Shown: positions 9,452-18,121, counted from the first letter of the stretch. The stretch: 64,000 bases of DNA from Streptomyces sp. CB01635 (GCF_002803065.1 NZ_NNBL01000022.1:62001-126000); one strand, 5' to 3'. A program made the numbers and translations. Notes: generated from the letters alone by a model not told the origin.

Positions 9452-9874
9452 ATGACGCGGGACGGACACGACGGCCGGCGGCCGCGGCGCCGGGGCCAGG
9501 GCGAGCTGGAGACCCAGGTCCTCACGGCGCTGTGCGAAGCTCCGGGCCCCGTGCCGGCGGCGTGGGTCCAGGAGCGGATCGGCGGCGGCCTCGCCTACAC
9601 GACCGTGGTGACGATCCTGACGCGCCTCCTCGCGAAGAGCGCGGTGACCCGCGCCCGCGACGGCCGCTCCTTCCTGTGGACACCGGCCGCCGACGGGGCG
9701 GGACTCGCCGCCCTGCGGATGCGCAAGGTGCTCGACGGCGAGACGAACCGCGAGGCGGTCCTCGCACGCTTCGTCACCGCGCTGCCACCGGGCGACGAAC
9801 AACTCCTGCGGGACCTGCTCGAACAGGCGGAACGGCCGGACGCAGCCCCCGGCCCCGGCGAAGGCGAAGGCTGA
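9452..9874 (+). CDS. BlaI/MecI/CopY family transcriptional repressor
   Basis: A 140-aa winged-helix protein. It has GELETQVLTALCEAPGP and the recognition helix region GLAYTTVVTILTRLL, typical of BlaI repressors, followed by a dimerisation tail. ATG at 9452 has GGCGAGGGG upstream. It is followed 8 nt later by an M56 membrane metallopeptidase gene. This is the usual repressor/sensor-protease pairing, in which the protease relieves repression. No beta-lactamase gene lies next to it. Confidence 0.92.
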   Translation: MTRDGHDGRRPRRRGQGELETQVLTALCEAPGPVPAAWVQERIGGGLAYTTVVTILTRLLAKSAVTRARDGRSFLWTPAADGAGLAALRMRKVLDGETNREAVLARFVTALPPGDEQLLRDLLEQAERPDAAPGPGEGEG

Positions 9875-9882
9875 GCCGGGCG

Positions 9883-10815
9883 ATGGGCGTCTTCGTCTTC
9901 CTGCCGCTGGTGCTGCCGCTGACGGCGTGGCCCGTGGCGCGCCTGGCCGAGCAGCATCTCCACCCGCGCACCGCGACCCGTCTCCTGACGGCCGTCACGG
10001 GAGTCATGGCCTCGTGCAGCACGCTGTGCCTGGCGCTCCTCATGGTCGTCGGCACGGCCCAACTGCCCGGGAATCCACTCCCCGACGGCTGGTCGGACCC
10101 CGAGGTGCGGGCGGCCGTGCCGTACGACGAGGTGGCGGGCAGAGCCGCGATCCCCGCCCTCGCCGCCGTGCTCGTGGTCTGTACGCGGGTCGTCGTCCGG
10201 CACCACTTGGTGCGGCGCCGGGCCAGGCGGGCGCTCGCCGGCCTTCGCGCGCCGGGCGTCGCGGTCGTGCCGGACACGGAGCCGTACGCGTACGCGCTGC
10301 CCGGTGGCGACCGCGATCGGGTGGTCGTCACGACCGGGCTGCTTGCCGTCCTCACCGGACCTGAGCGCAGGGCGCTGTTCGCTCACGAGCGGGCGCATCT
10401 GGCGGCCCGGCACCATCGCCATCTGCTGGTGGCGCAGCTGGCGGCGCGGGCCAATCCCTTCCTGCTGCCGCTGCGCACGGCGGTGGCGTACTCGACGGAG
10501 CGGTGGGCCGACGAGGACGCGGCGCGCTCCGTGCACGACCGCCGCGTAGTGGCCCGCGCGATCGGCAAGGCCGCCCTCGTCCCGCGCGCCGCGCCGGCCG
10601 CCACCCTTGCGGGCCTCGCGGCGCCTGGCCCGGTTCCCCGCCGGGTCGCGGCCCTCCTGCGCCCGGCCCCTACGGCGCACAGCTGGCCACCGGTCGGCAC
10701 GGGGATCGGTCTCGCGGCCTGGGCGGCGGCCGCAGGCACAGCCGCATCGGCGATGTCGTCGGCGAATTCGGCGGTGACCATGATCCGCATCCTGCACGCG
10801 GCCACGTTCCTCTGA
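9883..10815 (+). CDS. M56 family membrane metallopeptidase (BlaR1-like)
   Basis: A 310-aa protein with hydrophobic segments at the N-terminus (residues 1-25 and 30-60), near residues 90-105 and at the C-terminus. A zinc-protease motif FAHERAHLAARHHRH (HExxH) lies near residue 168. It lacks the large extracellular penicillin-binding domain of BlaR1, as is common for actinobacterial M56 proteins. It starts 8 nt after the BlaI-type repressor gene, so the two are co-transcribed. Its likely role is cleavage of that repressor in response to an unidentified signal. Confidence 0.88.
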   Translation: MGVFVFLPLVLPLTAWPVARLAEQHLHPRTATRLLTAVTGVMASCSTLCLALLMVVGTAQLPGNPLPDGWSDPEVRAAVPYDEVAGRAAIPALAAVLVVCTRVVVRHHLVRRRARRALAGLRAPGVAVVPDTEPYAYALPGGDRDRVVVTTGLLAVLTGPERRALFAHERAHLAARHHRHLLVAQLAARANPFLLPLRTAVAYSTERWADEDAARSVHDRRVVARAIGKAALVPRAAPAATLAGLAAPGPVPRRVAALLRPAPTAHSWPPVGTGIGLAAWAAAAGTAASAMSSANSAVTMIRILHAATFL

Positions 10816-10891
10816 CCTCGTCCGGGGGGAATCCCGCAGGGCACCGCCCTGTTGACTCCGGAGAACGCCCGTCGACCCCAGGAGGCAGCGC

Positions 10892-11299
10892 ATGTACGGC
10901 GATCAGGAGACGGTCCGCAGGATCCTCACGGAGCTCGGTGACACCTGGGCGGTCGTGGGCCTCTCCTCGAACAGGGCGCGCGCCGCGTACGGCGTCGCCG
11001 AGGTCCTCCAGCGCTTCGGCAAGCGCGTCGTCCCGGTCCACCCGAAGGCCGGGACGGTCCACGGCGAGCAGGGCTACGCGTCCCTCGACGAGATCCCGTT
11101 CAAGGTCGACGTGGTCGACGTCTTCGTCAACTCCCACCTCGCGGGCCAGGTGGCCGACGAGGCCCGCGCGATCGGCGCGGAAGCGGTCTGGTTCCAGCTC
11201 GGGGTGATCGACGAGGCGGCGTACGACCGCACGCGCGAGGCGGGCCTCGCGATGGTCATGGACACGTGCCCGGCGATCGAGATCCCGCGCCTGGGCTGA
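10892..11299 (+). CDS. CoA-binding domain protein (YccU-like)
   Basis: A 135-aa Rossmann-fold protein of the CoA-binding family (PF13380-like). Recognisable segments are WAVVGLSSNRARAAYGVAE, RVVPVHPKAGTVHGEQGY, VDVVDVFVNS and the final VMDTCPAIEIPRLG. The ATG has an AGGAGGCAG ribosome site 5 nt upstream. The biochemical role of these stand-alone CoA-binding proteins is not established. The gene is convergent with a lipoprotein gene. Confidence 0.9.
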   Translation: MYGDQETVRRILTELGDTWAVVGLSSNRARAAYGVAEVLQRFGKRVVPVHPKAGTVHGEQGYASLDEIPFKVDVVDVFVNSHLAGQVADEARAIGAEAVWFQLGVIDEAAYDRTREAGLAMVMDTCPAIEIPRLG

Positions 11300-11326
11300 G
11301 GCGCTCCAGCCTGAGCGTCCCCGTCC

Positions 11327-12196
11327 TCACCTGCACGCGATCGGCTCGATCGCCCCCGGCCACCGCTCCACAACGCTCCCGGTGCGCACATACGCGTCCA
11401 ACTTGTCGGCGGAGAGCCACAGTTGGCGCCGGCCGTCGCGGTATCCGGTGTCCATGGCTTCCTGGGGCAGCCGCGTCTTCGGCCCGTACGAGGAGTGCAG
11501 GAGTTCGCGGGGCAGCGAGTGTTCGGGGTCCCGCAGGTACTGGCGGTCTCCGAGGTGGAGGAACTCCGCCGACTGCCAGTCGCAGTGCTCGGGGCCGGCC
11601 GTGCTGAAGATCTCGGACGCGGGGGCCGGTCGCCCCTTGCGGTCCACCCACACCCGGATGTCGAGGTGCGCGCGGTCCCGGCGGGCGAACTCGGACGGAT
11701 CGCACTGGGCATACGTCTCCAGACCCCAACCCGGCCTGCGCGGCAGGTCCTTGGCGACGATCACGGCCACGCGGGTGCGGCTCCCGACGTCGTACGAGTA
11801 GAGGACGCGGCGGCCCGCCTCCCGCTCGACGCGGTAGCCGCGGCGCGGCAGGGACCGGGAGAACTCGTCGGCCACGAGCGAGCTCAGGGCCTGGTCCGGC
11901 GAGTCCGCGCCGTCCGACGTGCCCCAGCCGTCGTCCCCGCTGCCGCCCTGGTACGGCTTGCCCGCGCATTCGAGGGCGAGGACGGAGGCGCCCCCGCCCT
12001 GGACATTGTCCTCGTCACCGTCGATGTCGGGCGCCTTCGCCTTGAGCGGACCGTGGTAGGGGGCGGCCGGCGAGGATCCGGTCACCACCAGGTCCTCGGG
12101 GACCGGCGTGCCCGTGTCGCAGGCCGCCACGGACACCAGCGACACCAACGCCGCCACCAGCACGGCCGCCGTCCGGATTCTCATTCCTCGCCCCAC
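11327..12196 (-). CDS. Secreted lipoprotein of unknown function
   Basis: A 289-aa protein with a short basic N-terminus, a hydrophobic core and the lipobox VSVAAC near residue 25, so it is predicted to be a lipid-anchored exported protein. The mature part has no domain I recognise. It contains several cysteines (LECAG, AQCDPSEF, EHCDW, PIACR) that could form disulfides. GTG at 12196 was chosen because GGGGAAG lies 3 nt before it; an ATG at 12184 is the alternative. Homologues appear to be restricted to actinomycetes, as far as I can recall. Confidence 0.75.
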   Translation of the reverse strand: MGRGMRIRTAAVLVAALVSLVSVAACDTGTPVPEDLVVTGSSPAAPYHGPLKAKAPDIDGDEDNVQGGGASVLALECAGKPYQGGSGDDGWGTSDGADSPDQALSSLVADEFSRSLPRRGYRVEREAGRRVLYSYDVGSRTRVAVIVAKDLPRRPGWGLETYAQCDPSEFARRDRAHLDIRVWVDRKGRPAPASEIFSTAGPEHCDWQSAEFLHLGDRQYLRDPEHSLPRELLHSSYGPKTRLPQEAMDTGYRDGRRQLWLSADKLDAYVRTGSVVERWPGAIEPIACR

Positions 12197-12281
12197 CCGC
12201 TTCCCCGCCCCCGCCCCGCGCCGCTGCGCGGAGCCGCTCCTCAGACGCGGCAGCCTCCGGGTTCGTTCACCGGCGGGCGGA

Positions 12282-12839
12282 TCAGTTCATACCGAGCCCT
12301 TCGAGGACGACCGCGCCGGGCAGATCGAGGAACGCCTTGCCGGGCACGATGAGCTTGCCGCGGCGCGTCCCGCTGCCGATCAGGACGTGCGGCCGGTCGA
12401 CGACCGCCGCGTCCACGAGGAGCGGCCAGTCGGCGGGCAGCCCGATCGGGGTGATGCCGCCGTACTCCATGCCGGTGGCCCCGGTGGCCGTCTCCATCGG
12501 GGCGAACGATGCCTTACGGGCGCCCAGTTGACGCCGTACGGCGCCATTGACGTCGACCCGGGTGCCGGAGAGGACCAGGCAGGCGGCGAGCGTCGTCTCA
12601 CCGCCGCGCTTGCCCGCGACGACGACGCAGTTCGCGGAGTCCTGGAGCAGCTCGGGGCCGTAGTGCTCGACGAACGTGGCCGTGTCCGCCCACTCGGGCT
12701 CGGTGTCGACGTGGATCAGCTGCTCCGCCGGGACCGTGCCGTGCCAGTTGCGTACGGCGTCGGCCACCGGGTCCGTGAGCAGGTCGAACGCTTCGGGAGC
12801 GGGGCGGACGCGGTCGAAATCTCCGATGGGTGCGCGCAT
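12282..12839 (-). CDS. YbaK/ProX-type aminoacyl-tRNA deacylase
   Basis: A 185-aa protein with the YbaK fold. It shows ANCVVVAGKRGGETTLAACLVL, where the lysine is at the usual catalytic position, a VDVNGAVRRQLGARKASFAP segment and GMEYGGITPIGLP, the typical glycine-rich substrate loop. Members hydrolyse mischarged tRNAs in trans or act on related substrates. The substrate (Cys, Ala or Pro tRNA) is not readable here. The gene stands alone between a lipoprotein gene and a regulator gene, all on the minus strand. Confidence 0.9.
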   Translation of the reverse strand: MRAPIGDFDRVRPAPEAFDLLTDPVADAVRNWHGTVPAEQLIHVDTEPEWADTATFVEHYGPELLQDSANCVVVAGKRGGETTLAACLVLSGTRVDVNGAVRRQLGARKASFAPMETATGATGMEYGGITPIGLPADWPLLVDAAVVDRPHVLIGSGTRRGKLIVPGKAFLDLPGAVVLEGLGMN

Positions 12840-12882
12840 GTCGGCACGCTAACAGCCGTCCGGGGCGGGTGAGTCGGGCGTC

Positions 12883-13455
12883 TCAGCGTACGGGCGGCAC
12901 CGATACGGCCATGGTCATCTCCATCGCCTCGGTGCCGTCGTTGCGGTACGTGTGCGAGGAGTCGGCCTCGAACGAGACGCTGGACCCGGCGGGCACGCGG
13001 TACTCGGCGCCGTCCACGACCAGGGTCAGCTCCCCGGCCGTCACATGGAGGAGCTCGACGGTGCCCGCGGGGTGGGGGTCGGAGCCGCTGCCGTCGCCCG
13101 GCTCCAGGCGCCAGTCCCACATCTCCAGGGGGCCGGGGGCCTCGGTCCCGGCGAGCAGGCGGTTGTAGCTGCCGCCTTCCGTGCTCCACAGGCGGACGGC
13201 CTGCTCGGGCGGGACGATGCGGACCTTCGGGCCCTGCTCGTAGTCGAGCAGGGTGGTGATGCTGATGCCGAGCGCGTCACCGATCTTGACGACGGTGCCG
13301 ATGCTGGGGTTGGTGCGGGCCTGCTCGATCTGGATGAGCATGCCGCGGCTGACTCCGGCGCGGGTGGCGAGACCGTCGAGGGTGAAGCCCCGCTCGGTAC
13401 GCCAGCGCTTGACGTTGCGGCCGAGGGACTGGGTCAGCAGATCGAGGTCCGACAC
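12883..13455 (-). CDS. XRE-family regulator with C-terminal cupin domain
   Basis: About 190 aa. An XRE helix-turn-helix (GFTLDGLATRAGVSRGMLIQIE followed by NPSIGTVVKIGDALG) occupies the first 70 residues. A cupin follows, with GTVELLHVTAGELTLVVDG and VSFEADSSHTYRNDG. I chose GTG at 13455. The frame stays open to a TTG at 13488, but that codon lies inside a perfect inverted repeat that looks like the operator. The gene is divergent from an EamA exporter gene, so it probably represses itself and that exporter in response to a small molecule bound by the cupin. Confidence 0.88.
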   Translation of the reverse strand: MSDLDLLTQSLGRNVKRWRTERGFTLDGLATRAGVSRGMLIQIEQARTNPSIGTVVKIGDALGISITTLLDYEQGPKVRIVPPEQAVRLWSTEGGSYNRLLAGTEAPGPLEMWDWRLEPGDGSGSDPHPAGTVELLHVTAGELTLVVDGAEYRVPAGSSVSFEADSSHTYRNDGTEAMEMTMAVSVPPVR

Positions 13456-13481
13456 ATTCCGTCCAATATTCTGGATGACAG

Positions 13482-13499
13482 AGTTCAATTCATTGAACT
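13482..13499. promoter_or_regulatory. Palindromic operator between XRE-cupin and EamA genes
   Basis: AGTTCAAT (13482-13489) and ATTGAACT (13492-13499) form a perfect 8-bp inverted repeat with a 2-nt spacer. It lies in an AT-rich stretch, unusual for this genome, between divergent genes. It is the likely binding site of the XRE regulator. Confidence 0.65.
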
Positions 13500-13558
13500 A
13501 ACCTGTGGTGCAACAAAGCATTCACCGATGTTCACCACACTGTACTGCGAGGCAGACC

Positions 13559-14425
13559 ATGACAGCACTCTTCGCCCTGGCCACCAGCCTCATGTGGGGC
13601 CTGGCCGACTTCGGCGGAGGGCTCCTCACCCGGCGAACGCCGGCGCTCACGGTCGTGGTGGTCTCGCAGGGCATCGCCGTCGCGGTGCTCGGCGCGATCG
13701 TGGCCGCGACCGGCGCCTGGAGCGAAGCGGGTCCGCAGCTGTGGTTCGCGGTCGCGGCCGGTCTCGTCGGCCCGGTCGCCATGCTCGCCTTCTACAAGGC
13801 CCTCGCCCTCGGCCCGATGGGCGTCGTCTCGCCGCTCGGCTCGCTCGGCGTCACCGTCCCCGTGGCCGTCGGCCTGGTGCTCGGCGAGCGTCCCGGGCTG
13901 CTCCAGTTCGCGGGCATCGGCGTGGCCGTCGCAGGGGTGATCCTGGCCGGCGGTCCGCAGTTCAGGGGCGCGCCCGTACAGCGCCAGGCCGTCCTGCTCA
14001 CGCTGCTCGCGGCGTTCGGCTTCGGCGCGGTGATGGCCCTGATCGCGGAGGCCTCGACCACCGTGACGGGACTCTTCCTGGCGCTCTTCGTGCAGCGGGT
14101 GACGAATGTGGCGGCGGGCGGCACGGCCCTGTACGTGTCGGTGCGGCGCGGCGGCCGGGCGCTTCCCGAGGACGGCGGGATGAAGGTCGTCCGGTCGGCG
14201 CTCCCGGCGCTGGCGTTCGTGGGCCTCGCCGACGTGGCGGCCAACGGCACGTACGCGATGGCCGCGCAGCAGGGCCCGGTCACCGTGGCCGCCGTGCTCG
14301 CCTCGCTCTACCCCGTGGTGACGGCGCTGGCCGCGCGCGGCTTCCTCGGCGAGCGGCTGCGCGGGGTACAGGCCGCGGGGGCGGGCCTCGCACTGGTGGG
14401 CACGGTGCTGCTGGCGACGGGTTAG
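13559..14425 (+). CDS. EamA/DMT family exporter
   Basis: A 288-aa protein with about ten hydrophobic helices arranged as two EamA repeats. The first starts with LATSLMWGLADFGGG; the second is around residues 150-285 and contains LYPVVTALAARGFLGERL. The ATG has a GAGG ribosome site. It is divergent from the XRE-cupin regulator, which is the likely controller. Drug/metabolite transporters of this kind export amino acids or other small molecules, but the substrate is unknown. Confidence 0.88.
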   Translation: MTALFALATSLMWGLADFGGGLLTRRTPALTVVVVSQGIAVAVLGAIVAATGAWSEAGPQLWFAVAAGLVGPVAMLAFYKALALGPMGVVSPLGSLGVTVPVAVGLVLGERPGLLQFAGIGVAVAGVILAGGPQFRGAPVQRQAVLLTLLAAFGFGAVMALIAEASTTVTGLFLALFVQRVTNVAAGGTALYVSVRRGGRALPEDGGMKVVRSALPALAFVGLADVAANGTYAMAAQQGPVTVAAVLASLYPVVTALAARGFLGERLRGVQAAGAGLALVGTVLLATG

Positions 14426-14450
14426 GGCCTGATCCGAACGAAAGGCCCTA
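14423..14450. terminator. Hairpin terminator between convergent genes
   Basis: TAGGGCCT (14423-14430) and AGGCCCTA (14443-14450) form an 8-bp stem that overlaps the stop codons of the EamA and acyltransferase genes. It has no T-tract, as is usual for streptomycetes, and may work in both directions. Confidence 0.5.
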
Positions 14451-15215
14451 GGCGCTCGCGCCGGGCTGTTGTACGCCCTCTTCGAGCTCTTCCAGGTCGG
14501 CGAGCGCGAGGAGTTGTTCGGGGGTGACGCCTTCGGGGATCGGGGCGGGGGCGGGCGTGCGCAGCGGCGGCTGCCACCCGTTCTTCTCGTCCCAGCTCCG
14601 GACGACCCGGGCGGGCGCCCCGGCCACGACCGCATGGTCCGGCACCTCGCCGCGCACGACGGCACCGGCGGCGACCACGACGTTCCGGCCGATCCGCGCG
14701 CCGGGCAGGATCACCGCGCCGGTGCCGATCCAGCAGCCGGGCCCGATCTCCACCGGCTCCATGCGCGGCCACTGCTTGCCGATGGGCTGGTGCGGGTCGT
14801 CGTACGAGTGGTTGGTCGAGGTCACGTAGACGTACGGGCCGAAGTAGCAGTCGCTGCCGATCGTCACCGTCGTGTCGGCGATGACATGGCTGCCGCGACC
14901 GAGGACGACGCCGTCGCCCAGGCGCAGGATCGGCTCGGAGCCGAGGTCGAGGTCGGGCATCAGGCCCGCGGTGAGGGTGACCTGTTCAGCGATGATGCAG
15001 TGCGCGCCGAGGTGGATCCAGGGCTCGCCGAAGACCGTGCCCTGCGGGAAGGCCAGCTTGGTGCCGTGGCCGAGGGACCCGAATCGGTAGCGCCCGGGAT
15101 GCGCCGCGGTCACCGCGCCCGCGCGCTGCGTCAGGCGCCAGCCCGCCTGCACCACGCGATGGGCGAGGCGTCCGGTGAAGTCGCGGGATGAGAACGCGTT
15201 CCAGTTCTTCGGCAC
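14448..15215 (-). CDS. Left-handed beta-helix acyltransferase
   Basis: A 255-aa protein whose middle (residues 40-210) consists of hexapeptide repeats such as VVLGRGSHVIADTTVTIGSD, PVEIGPGCWIGTGAVILPGA and RIGRNVVVAAGAVVRG. The loop TNHSYDD is typical of maltose/NodL-type O-acetyltransferases and supplies the catalytic histidine. The segment APARVVR closes the domain. The GTG start at 15215 has GAGG upstream. The acceptor is unknown, and related genes sit in polysaccharide or lipid modification loci. It stands alone here. Confidence 0.85.
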   Translation of the reverse strand: MPKNWNAFSSRDFTGRLAHRVVQAGWRLTQRAGAVTAAHPGRYRFGSLGHGTKLAFPQGTVFGEPWIHLGAHCIIAEQVTLTAGLMPDLDLGSEPILRLGDGVVLGRGSHVIADTTVTIGSDCYFGPYVYVTSTNHSYDDPHQPIGKQWPRMEPVEIGPGCWIGTGAVILPGARIGRNVVVAAGAVVRGEVPDHAVVAGAPARVVRSWDEKNGWQPPLRTPAPAPIPEGVTPEQLLALADLEELEEGVQQPGASA

Positions 15216-15359
15216 AGCCTCACGTTACTCAGACGTACGCCACCGCGCAGAGCCCTGGCCTGTGATCTTCGCCCCACGCGGCACCCGCTCGGGGCCGTCC
15301 CGTACGGTTCGCTCTGGCGCGACACAGGCTGTGCGGAAGATCGTAGAGGAGACAGAGCG

Positions 15360-15893
15360 ATGGGCCAGCAGGCACTCATCACCGGGATCGGCGGCAAGGA
15401 TCCGGAGCTTGATGAGGAGGCGTTCGCCGCGCCGACCTCGGTCGTGATCGGCGAGGTCACCCTGCACGCCGGGGCGAGTGTCTGGTACGGCGCGGTGCTG
15501 CGCGCGGACTGCGGCCCGATCGTGCTCGGCGCCGACAGCAACATCCAGGACAACTGCACGGTGCATGTCGACCCCGGCTTCCCGGTCACGGTCGGCGAGC
15601 GGGTCTCCGTCGGGCACAACGCGGTCCTGCACGGCTGCACCGTCGAGGACGACTGCCTCGTCGGCATGGGCGCCACGGTCCTCAACGGAGCGGTGATCGG
15701 CGCCGGTTCCCTGGTGGCCGCCCAGGCCCTCGTCCCGCAGGGAATGCAGGTCCCGCCGGGCTCACTCGTAGCGGGCGTCCCCGCCAAGGTGAAGCGCCCG
15801 CTGACCGAAGAGGAGCGGGCCGGCATCACCCTGAACGGGACGCTCTACGTGGAGCTGGCGAAGGCCCACCGCGCGGCGCACGAGGACAGCTGA
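15360..15893 (+). CDS. Gamma-type carbonic anhydrase-like protein
   Basis: A 177-aa left-handed beta-helix protein. It has SVWYGAVLRADCGPI, NIQDNCTVHVDPGFPV, VGHNAVLHGCTVEDDCLVGMG and PAKVKRPLTEEE, the order seen in the gamma-carbonic anhydrase/YrdA family. Zinc-ligand histidines are visible in TVHVD, VGHN and VLHG. ATG at 15360 has GAGGAG 7 nt upstream. Many family members have weak or no carbonic anhydrase activity, so the enzymatic role is inferred. Confidence 0.9.
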   Translation: MGQQALITGIGGKDPELDEEAFAAPTSVVIGEVTLHAGASVWYGAVLRADCGPIVLGADSNIQDNCTVHVDPGFPVTVGERVSVGHNAVLHGCTVEDDCLVGMGATVLNGAVIGAGSLVAAQALVPQGMQVPPGSLVAGVPAKVKRPLTEEERAGITLNGTLYVELAKAHRAAHEDS

Positions 15894-15902
15894 CCGGCCT
15901 GG

Positions 15903-16538
15903 TCAGTCGGCGGCCGGGACCGGCTCTGCCTCGGCCGCCGCCTTCTTCGCCTTGCGCCTGACGATCAGCATGGAGGCCACGCCGATCAGCACGGCCGCGC
16001 CGAGCCCGTAGTACGAGAACCGCTTGAGCCAGTCCTCGGCGACCACGCCGATGTAGTAGATGACGGCGGTCGTACCGCCGGCCCAGATCACACCGCCGAG
16101 GAAGTTCGCGATGAGGAACTTCCAGTACGGCATGTGCAGCACACCCGCGAGCGGGCCCGCGAAGATGCGCAGCAGGGCGACGAAGCGGCCGAAGAAGACC
16201 GCCCACATGCCCCACTTCTCGAAGGAGCGCTCGGCGGTCGCGACATGGGCCTCGCCGAAGTGCCGCGGGAACTTCTTGCCGAGCCAGGCCAGCAGGGGGC
16301 GTCCGCCCTTGCGGCCGATGGCGTAGCCGATGGAGTCGCCGATGACGGCTCCCGCGCTGGCGCAGGCGCCCAGGATGATCGGGTTGACGTCACCGTGCTG
16401 GGAGGACAGCAGCGCCGCCGAGACCAGGACGATCTCTCCCGGCAGCGGGATGCCCAGGCTCTCGAGGCCGATGACCCCGGCCACCAGGGCATAGATGGCG
16501 ACCGCCGGTACCGTGTCGAGCCACTCCTGGACGTGCAA
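15903..16538 (-). CDS. DedA family membrane protein
   Basis: A 211-aa protein with five to six hydrophobic segments and the DedA/VTT signature. It shows ESLGIPLPGE near residue 26, GDSIGYAIGRKGGRPLL near residue 70 and the conserved FFGRFVALLRIFAGPLAG near residue 115. It starts with TTG at 16538, supported by GGGAGGAA 6 nt upstream. DedA proteins are linked to lipid-carrier flipping (undecaprenyl phosphate) and proton-motive-force homeostasis. It is convergent with the gamma-carbonic anhydrase gene, 9 nt away. Confidence 0.92.
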   Translation of the reverse strand: MHVQEWLDTVPAVAIYALVAGVIGLESLGIPLPGEIVLVSAALLSSQHGDVNPIILGACASAGAVIGDSIGYAIGRKGGRPLLAWLGKKFPRHFGEAHVATAERSFEKWGMWAVFFGRFVALLRIFAGPLAGVLHMPYWKFLIANFLGGVIWAGGTTAVIYYIGVVAEDWLKRFSYYGLGAAVLIGVASMLIVRRKAKKAAAEAEPVPAAD

Positions 16539-16639
16539 CGCCGATTCCTCCCGTGTCGGTGGGCGTGTGCCCGGCGCGCGCTCCCCCGCGTGCGCACGCC
16601 GGGCAGCCTACCCGGTCAAGGGAAACGGAGATGTCCGGC

Positions 16640-17092
16640 TCAGCTGTTGGGGCGCAGGGTCCAGACGACCGTCATCTCACCCGTGATCGCACCGTCGGCG
16701 CGCTGGATCGCGACCGCCACCGGGAACTCGGGGCGCTCCCCCGCGTCGAGCTCGGCGACCACGTCGGCGGCCGGGCGGCCGAGCGTGGCCGTCGCCGTGA
16801 CGGGGCCCATGGCGAGCTTCTTGTACGCGATGTCGGCGCGCACGGCGAGCGGCACCGCCCGCGACAGCTGGTCCCCGAAGGCGGCAAGGACGATCGCGCC
16901 GCTCGCGGACTCGCCGAGCGTGAACATCGCTCCGGCGTGCGGGCCGCCGACGTGGTTGTGGTACTCGCTCTGGTCCGGCAGGGCCACTACGGCCTTCTCC
17001 GGGGTGGTCTCGAGGAATTCGATGTTCAGGGTCCGGGCCATCGGCACGGTGGCGGCGAGCATCTCGCCGATCGACATCTGTTCTGCGCTCAT
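16640..17092 (-). CDS. Hotdog-fold protein (DUF4442/PaaI-like)
   Basis: A 150-aa hotdog domain with YHNHVGGPHAGAMFTLGESASGA, the helix that carries the active-site region in PaaI-like thioesterases. Beta strands ADIAYKKLAMGPVTATATLG and GAITGEMTVVWTLRP follow. It begins at ATG 17092. The likely activity is acyl-CoA thioesterase, but DUF4442 members lack biochemical assignment. It stands alone between DedA and a tandem pair of surface proteins. Confidence 0.85.
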   Translation of the reverse strand: MSAEQMSIGEMLAATVPMARTLNIEFLETTPEKAVVALPDQSEYHNHVGGPHAGAMFTLGESASGAIVLAAFGDQLSRAVPLAVRADIAYKKLAMGPVTATATLGRPAADVVAELDAGERPEFPVAVAIQRADGAITGEMTVVWTLRPNS

Positions 17093-17164
17093 GCCGCGTG
17101 ATGTTACCCGCGAGTAGCGACCTTGGCCATCCTCGGTCCGGCGGTGGCTCTATGGTTGCTCGCC

Positions 17165-18121
17165 ATGTGGCCAGGAGAGCAGGGTCCCGGGGGCGAGCAG
17201 AACCCGCAGGGCCGCCAACCGAATCCGTACCAGCAGCCGAACCCGTTTCCGCAGCCGCCCGGACAGCAGGTCTGGAACGCGCCCACGATGCCCGCCGGTT
17301 CACCCCAGCCGTCACCCGAACCCCCGAAGCGCAGACGGACGGCTCTCATCGCCGTGGTGGCCGCCGCCGCGGTCGTCGTCGCGTCCGTGGTCACCGGGGT
17401 CCTCGTCCTCGGCGGCGACAAGGACAAGAAGGACGACAACGCGGGACCGGGCCCCACGACGTCCTCGGCGGCCGCGCCGAGCGCGACCGGCAACCCGCGC
17501 GCGGGCGGCGGTGTCGAGCCCACCGTGCATGGCTGGAAGACCGTGGTGAACACCGACCACGGCCTGGCGTTCGACGTTCCCTCCACCTGGCTGGTGAAGT
17601 CGAACGGATGGGTCAACTGGGTCTCCAAGGACGGCGACCCGCGCGAGAAGCCGCTCATCGCCATGAGCAACCCGGCCTTCCTCGAAGAGAAGTGGTGCGT
17701 CTCCGACGACGACAAGGACGGCAACGAGGAGGAGTCCTCGCTCGGCGCGACCGGGTCGCGAGGCAACAACGGCGCCAAGAGCACCGAGGAAGCCGCCACC
17801 AAGGACGCCACTATGTGGGTCTACGGCGCGTACTCGCAGCCCGACAAGAAGAGCATCACCACGAAGCCGGCGGAGTCGTACACCACCGCGTCCGGCCTCA
17901 ACGGCAGCCTGGTGACCGCCTCTTCGACGGGCGTCAAGCAGAAGAAGCACGGCAAGTGCTCCTCCGACGGCAAGGCCGCCGTGTTCGCCTTCAAGGACGC
18001 CGACGGCGACTTCGCGTCCTGGTCGTTCTTCGGGCCCACGGGCGTCAAGGGCGAAGTACCCGACGCCACGGTCAGGAAGATCCTCAGCACCGCGCGGCTC
18101 GTGGACGTCAGCGACTCCTGA
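17165..18121 (+). CDS. Membrane-anchored actinomycete protein, first of tandem pair
   Basis: A 318-aa protein with a Pro/Gln/Asn-rich cytoplasmic N-terminus of about 55 residues, a basic KRRR stop and one hydrophobic segment (about residues 58-80). An extracellular domain of about 230 residues follows. It starts MWPGEQGPGGEQ, the same as its neighbour. The outer domain has FDVPSTWLVKS, FLEEKWCVSDDDKDG, GKCSSDGKAAVFAFK and PDATVRKILSTARL. No function is recognised. TATGGT lies 8 nt before the ATG, so the transcript is probably leaderless. It is a paralogue of the gene at 18217. Confidence 0.82.
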   Translation: MWPGEQGPGGEQNPQGRQPNPYQQPNPFPQPPGQQVWNAPTMPAGSPQPSPEPPKRRRTALIAVVAAAAVVVASVVTGVLVLGGDKDKKDDNAGPGPTTSSAAAPSATGNPRAGGGVEPTVHGWKTVVNTDHGLAFDVPSTWLVKSNGWVNWVSKDGDPREKPLIAMSNPAFLEEKWCVSDDDKDGNEEESSLGATGSRGNNGAKSTEEAATKDATMWVYGAYSQPDKKSITTKPAESYTTASGLNGSLVTASSTGVKQKKHGKCSSDGKAAVFAFKDADGDFASWSFFGPTGVKGEVPDATVRKILSTARLVDVSDS

